Of a stretch of 64,000 nucleotides of DNA, positions 60,688-64,000 are shown piece by piece; position 1 is the first letter of the stretch, and the number at the start of each line of letters is the position of its first letter. Under the pieces are notes generated by a model. That model was not told the origin of the DNA, did not search any database, and saw only the letters and a program-made list of their open reading frames with translations. The position numbers and the translations under genes were made by a program. Source of the DNA: Bacteroidales bacterium (lineage in GTDB: Bacteria; Bacteroidota; Bacteroidia; Bacteroidales; P3); NCBI GenBank assembly GCA_031263015.1, contig JAISGN010000002.1, forward strand, positions 62,001-126,000, in the 5' to 3' direction.

Positions 60688-61326
60688 CTAATAAGAGGAT
60701 TTTTTTAGTTGCTCATAGAGCATTGCTTTAATGGAAGGATACGTTGAATCAATGATTTGCAAAAATGAATCGGGCTTTATCCATTTCAAATCAGTGATTC
60801 CTTCTTCGGTTTGCGGCGTAAGGCTGTCGCCGAAAGAGCCTTGCATATTATACCACGCCGTTTGCTTTAACTCCCAACGACCGTTCATTTGATAGGTATG
60901 ATATGTGTAGTCGGCGAAAGAGGCTATGCGCAAATTTTTAAGCCCTGTCTCCTCCCTAACCTCTCGTAAAGCCGCCCGCTTACTGCATTCGCCCGCTTCT
61001 ATATGCCCTTTGGGTAAATCCCAAACGCCGTTTCGGAAAATGAAAAGCGTGTCTTGGTTCTCGTTTTTGACAATTCCGCCGGCTGCTTTAATGAATGCAA
61101 ATTTTGGAAAGAGATGTGAGAAAAATTTTTCGGTCATTTTGCCATTTATTATGAGGTAAATGTCCTCTTTTGCTTCTTTTTTTGCCCATAAAACATCCAT
61201 ATCCGACATTTTTATCTCTCTTTTATCACATTCTATTACAATTGATTTCTCGGATATTTCGTCCTCCGGAAGCAAATCGGCGATTACAAACTTGTTGTGT
61301 TTATTAAAAATTATGTACTTTTGCAT
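60688..61326 (-). CDS. NUDIX hydrolase
   Basis: A 212-residue cytoplasmic protein with a complete Nudix box, GHIEAGECSKRAALREVREETGL (about residues 104-126; GX5EX7REUXEEXGU). Nudix enzymes cleave nucleoside diphosphates linked to another group; the substrate is not predictable here. The N-terminal 80 residues form a separate small domain (IIFNKHNKFVIADLLPEDEI and on) of unknown role. In several Bacteroidota this gene lies next to pyrE as it does here. Its start codon is only two bases from that of the divergent pyrE, so the two promoters overlap the coding regions of the opposite gene. Confidence 0.9.
   Translation of the reverse strand: MQKYIIFNKHNKFVIADLLPEDEISEKSIVIECDKREIKMSDMDVLWAKKEAKEDIYLIINGKMTEKFFSHLFPKFAFIKAAGGIVKNENQDTLFIFRNGVWDLPKGHIEAGECSKRAALREVREETGLKNLRIASFADYTYHTYQMNGRWELKQTAWYNMQGSFGDSLTPQTEEGITDLKWIKPDSFLQIIDSTYPSIKAMLYEQLKKSSY
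61316..61323 (+). promoter_or_regulatory. -7 box for pyrE, inside the NUDIX coding start
   Basis: TACTTTTG matches TAnnTTTG; TTG at 61295-61297 could be the -33 element (18-base spacer). The box ends only 5 bases before the pyrE ATG, whereas the other promoters here lie 19 to 52 bases upstream. Transcription would start at or next to the start codon. Confidence 0.6.
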
Positions 61327-61328
61327 TT

Positions 61329-61979
61329 ATGATTACTAATGTAGATACTGCTATACAAACTGCTAAATTTCTTTTGCAAATTAAAGCAATTAAGTTGAAT
61401 AATGCAAATCCCTTCACGTGGGCATCAGGAAGAAAATCTCCTATTTATTGCGATAATAGAATTACATTGTCATATCCGGACATTAGAACCTTCCTTCGCC
61501 AACAGTTTGTCTCAATTGTTAATTATATATTCCCCGATGTAGATGTTATTGCAGGGGTTGCAACCGGTGCGATAGCACAAGGAGTTCTTGTTGCACAGGA
61601 TTTGGGCAAGCCTTTTGTATATGTGCGTCCTGAAGAAAAGAAACACGGATTGCATAACAGAATTGAAGGCGAGGTTAAGGAAGGACAAAGTGTTATTGTG
61701 ATTGAAGATTTGATTTCTACGGGCAAAAGTAGTCTTATGGCTGTTGAGGCTTTGCGTGAAAAGAAGTGTGATGTAAAAGGAATGGCGGCTATTTTTACTT
61801 ATGGCTTGGAAGTTGCCGACAAAGCATTCAATGATGCACATATTGGGCTGACAACAATAACGGATTACGACACTCTTATCACTACTGCAATAAAAGAACA
61901 CTACATAAGCGACCAAGATATAGATTCTTTGCGTCTTTGGAGTTTGAATCCCGAAAAATGGTCGGAAGATAGAATGTAG
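61329..61979 (+). CDS. pyrE: Orotate phosphoribosyltransferase PyrE
   Basis: A 216-residue type I phosphoribosyltransferase that makes orotidine 5'-phosphate in pyrimidine synthesis. ALKLNNANPFTWASGRKSPIYCDNR-like opening (residues about 20-43), VIAGVATGAIAQGVLVA, and the PRPP loop VIVIEDLISTGKSS near 119-132 are diagnostic. The start is placed at 61329 because homologues begin about 12 residues before FLLQIKAIKL; no later ATG fits. The promoter box sits 5 bases upstream, so the mRNA is probably leaderless. The SRPBCC gene follows after 7 bases. Confidence 0.96.
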   Translation: MITNVDTAIQTAKFLLQIKAIKLNNANPFTWASGRKSPIYCDNRITLSYPDIRTFLRQQFVSIVNYIFPDVDVIAGVATGAIAQGVLVAQDLGKPFVYVRPEEKKHGLHNRIEGEVKEGQSVIVIEDLISTGKSSLMAVEALREKKCDVKGMAAIFTYGLEVADKAFNDAHIGLTTITDYDTLITTAIKEHYISDQDIDSLRLWSLNPEKWSEDRM

Positions 61980-61986
61980 TTTTTAT

Positions 61987-62394
61987 ATGAAGGTTGAAAG
62001 CAAAACTGTAGATATAAAGAAATCATCAAAGGAAATCTTTGAATTTTTAACTGACTTCAATCATTTTTCTCTTCTTTTACCAGATAAAGTAGAGAATTGG
62101 AAAGCAACAAAAGATAGTTGCAGCTTTACAATCAAGGGACTTACAGATTTCGGAATGAAGATAAGCGAAACAAAACCTTATTCCTTTATTGTTATTAGTA
62201 ATGATGAGCAAATACCAATGCCGATTAAGTTTTTATTTACATGGAATTTGATTGAAAATGCATCATCGTGCAAAGTAAAAGCATGTTTTGATGTTGATGT
62301 AAATGCAATGATGGCAATGATGATAAAGAAGCCTCTATCTCAATTCGTAGATATATTAGTAGAAAAATTAAAAGAAAAAATGGAAGCCGTTTAG
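61987..62394 (+). CDS. SRPBCC-fold protein
   Basis: A 135-residue soluble protein with the START/Bet v1-like (SRPBCC) pattern: a first strand MKVESKTVDIKKSSKEIFEFLTDFNHFSLLLPDKVENW, strands in the middle, and a long C-terminal helix (MIKKPLSQFVDILVEKLKEKM). These folds bind hydrophobic ligands; no ligand can be named. It lies 7 bases after pyrE and is probably cotranscribed with it, an association common in Bacteroidota. Its last four bases overlap the stop end of the convergent FAD oxidoreductase (62391-62394). Confidence 0.82.
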   Translation: MKVESKTVDIKKSSKEIFEFLTDFNHFSLLLPDKVENWKATKDSCSFTIKGLTDFGMKISETKPYSFIVISNDEQIPMPIKFLFTWNLIENASSCKVKACFDVDVNAMMAMMIKKPLSQFVDILVEKLKEKMEAV

Positions 62395-63926
62395 CGAGCA
62401 ATGTTGTCGGCAACGTTTATTCCATCAATAGCAGATGAGGTAATGCCGCCCGCATAACCCGCTCCTTCACCGCAAGGATACAATCCCTTTATTTGTAAAT
62501 GCTGTAATGTTAATGGGTCTCTTGGTATGCGAACAGGGGATGAAGTTCTGCTTTCTATACTAATTAATGTAGCCTGTTCCGTTATAAACCCTCTCATTTT
62601 TTTATCAAATCGCATAAATCCGTCTCTTAACCTTGTTGAAATAAAGTGAGGTAATAAATCATTAAGATTTGATGATACTAATCCGCCAAGATAAGATGAT
62701 TTATTAAGTATTGATGATGGTTTATTGTTAATAAAATCCGTCAATCGCTGACCAAATGCTTGCACATTGCCTGCATAAACGGATGCTTCGGATGCCTGTT
62801 GAAATTCCATCAATAGAAGAGATGTATCTTGTTTTGCTTTGAATCCTGACTTTATTACATCTTTTTCATTTACCGAAACGACAATACCTGCATTGGCAAA
62901 GGGCGATAAGCGTGATGAATTACTCATTCCATTGACGACAGAGATATTATATTCCGTTGAAGCAGGGATCACAATTCCGCCGGGGCACATACAAAACGAG
63001 AAAACGCCACCTTCATCATTTGTATAAGCCAATCTATATGACGCTGGGGGCAATAACGAATTGTAATTACTACTATGATATTGTATGCTGTTAATATGGT
63101 GTTGCGGATGCTCAATACGCACCCCCATTGCGAAAGGTTTTGTCTCTATAAGCCAACCTTTGGCACAGAACATACTATATACATCTCTTGCACTATGACC
63201 ACACGCCAATATAAGATTATTACAATCAAATATATCTCCGCTTTGTGTCTTTATTCCTACAACATGATTATTCCTTACAATTATATCAGTCATTGTTGTA
63301 TTGAAATGATACTCTCCTCCATAGTTTTCTATCGTTGTTCTGATGTTTTTGATTATGCGAGAAAGATTATCTGTTCCTATATGCGGATTACTATCATATA
63401 AAATGGCTTCATCGGCTCCGTGAGCGACAAATGTTTCTAATACTTTGGTAATATTTCCTCTTTTATTGGAGCGCGTATATAGTTTTCCATCGGAAAAAGT
63501 GCCTGCTCCACCTTCTCCATAGCACCAATTAGAATTTGTATTTATCGTTCCGCTCTTTATAATATTTGCAATGTCTATCTTTCGCTGTGTTACGTTATTT
63601 CCCTTCTCTATAATCACCGGTTTGAAACCGCATTCTATCAATCTTAAAGCAGCAAATAAACCGGCAGGACCTGCTCCTATTATAAGAACAGGCTCACTCT
63701 TTGATACGTCTTTGTAATGTGGAATATGCAAAGCGGATTGTGGCATCATTCTATCACTGATAGCAACTTTCAACCGCCAACAAGGTGTTTTACGAGCATC
63801 GATTGAGCGCCGTAAAATTCTATAATCTGCAATATCTTTATAACCCGCTTTTGCTATTTCGGCTTTAACCGACTCTTTATCTCCAAAATCAACAAGGGCA
63901 ATGCTTATCTCTATTTCTTTGTACAT
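62391..63926 (-). CDS. FAD-dependent oxidoreductase (COG2509 type)
   Basis: A 511-residue flavoprotein. The dinucleotide-binding motif is IIGAGPAGLFAALRLIECG near residues 82-100 with EKG closing the second strand, preceded by an 80-residue N-terminal domain typical of this uncharacterised dehydrogenase family. Further hallmarks are NSNWCYGEGGAGTFSDGKLYTRSNKRG near 151-177, LACGHSARDVY, GVRIEHPQ, and the final LYPCGEGAGYAGGITSSAIDG. The reaction is unknown; relatives are annotated as FAD-dependent dehydrogenases. The last four coding bases overlap the SRPBCC gene. Upstream, 63927-64000 shows no clear feature. Confidence 0.9.
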   Translation of the reverse strand: MYKEIEISIALVDFGDKESVKAEIAKAGYKDIADYRILRRSIDARKTPCWRLKVAISDRMMPQSALHIPHYKDVSKSEPVLIIGAGPAGLFAALRLIECGFKPVIIEKGNNVTQRKIDIANIIKSGTINTNSNWCYGEGGAGTFSDGKLYTRSNKRGNITKVLETFVAHGADEAILYDSNPHIGTDNLSRIIKNIRTTIENYGGEYHFNTTMTDIIVRNNHVVGIKTQSGDIFDCNNLILACGHSARDVYSMFCAKGWLIETKPFAMGVRIEHPQHHINSIQYHSSNYNSLLPPASYRLAYTNDEGGVFSFCMCPGGIVIPASTEYNISVVNGMSNSSRLSPFANAGIVVSVNEKDVIKSGFKAKQDTSLLLMEFQQASEASVYAGNVQAFGQRLTDFINNKPSSILNKSSYLGGLVSSNLNDLLPHFISTRLRDGFMRFDKKMRGFITEQATLISIESRTSSPVRIPRDPLTLQHLQIKGLYPCGEGAGYAGGITSSAIDGINVADNIAR

Positions 63927-64000
63927 TATTCTTATGATTTAATCTTTTTTGTGTTTCATAAACAACAAATCACAAATAATAATAACAATTATTGTAGTAA

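Overview
The window is a stretch of bacterial chromosome from the Bacteroidota, most likely order Bacteroidales. Nearly every gene that opens a transcription unit is preceded by the Bacteroidota -7 box TAnnTTTG. The gene families also fit this phylum: a type IX secretion sorting domain, TonB receptor, PCMD lipoprotein, OstA-like protein, MuiA-type DUF4139 protein, ClpC, two UvrA paralogues and the Bacteroidota form of PdxJ. I cannot name the genus. Coding density is high. No phage, insertion sequence, CRISPR array or rRNA operon was found. One tRNA-Met is present.

Layout. 1-7.6 kb: 5' part of a uvrA (minus), a secreted GH2 beta-mannosidase-like enzyme, a secreted unknown, a membrane-anchored OmpH-like protein, tRNA-Met, a Sel1-repeat protein and an HD phosphohydrolase. 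8.4-19.7 kb: DUF4139 protein, a small conserved protein with a WbqC-like protein, recR, a sodium:solute symporter, clpC with an mlaE-type permease, a PLP aminotransferase and queG. 19.7-33.4 kb: dnaE (with queG), a panD / flippase-like / rfaE2 operon, a lipoprotein, rpoN, a second uvrA, and pdxJ / hypothetical / gmk. 33.7-42.2 kb: an envelope operon (beta-barrel, PCMD lipoprotein, OstA-like), a pyrophosphate-type phosphofructokinase, a secreted unknown, and the nucleotide operon purD-thyA-folA. 42.9-64 kb: nadE, a TonB receptor, a 2404-residue GLUG-repeat surface protein with a T9SS sorting domain, two paralogous TlpA-like thioredoxin proteins, glnS with a beta-barrel protein, a NUDIX hydrolase divergent from pyrE, an SRPBCC protein and an FAD oxidoreductase.

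The gene content is mostly housekeeping and envelope. The unusual element is between the genes. Almost every intergenic gap longer than about 180 bp without an RNA gene is filled with tandem units on a strict 21-bp lattice (41-43 bp at one locus, 22 bp at another). Eleven gaps carry it, in convergent, divergent and tandem gene settings. The lattice holds while the unit sequence changes from locus to locus. Units are assembled from a few recurring words that occur in both orientations: a core AAACAGCCTTTC / GAAAGGCTGTTT, a dyad GTGCGnnnCGCAC followed by an ACATTA/ATATTATTTGC-type arm, and locus-specific words. The dyad changes by paired substitutions (GTGCG/CGCAC, GTCCG/CGGAC, GTACG/CGTAC), which points to selection for symmetry. 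In front of nadE, three -7 promoter boxes sit exactly 42 and 63 bp apart on the lattice. Since 21 bp is two DNA turns, helically phased protein binding is one hypothesis. Duplication and conversion of small units, without function, is the alternative.

At protein level the main oddities are a NadE whose fused amidase domain has lost its nucleophilic cysteine, a phosphofructokinase with pyrophosphate-type signatures, and a pyrE whose -7 box ends five bases before the start codon, implying a leaderless mRNA.
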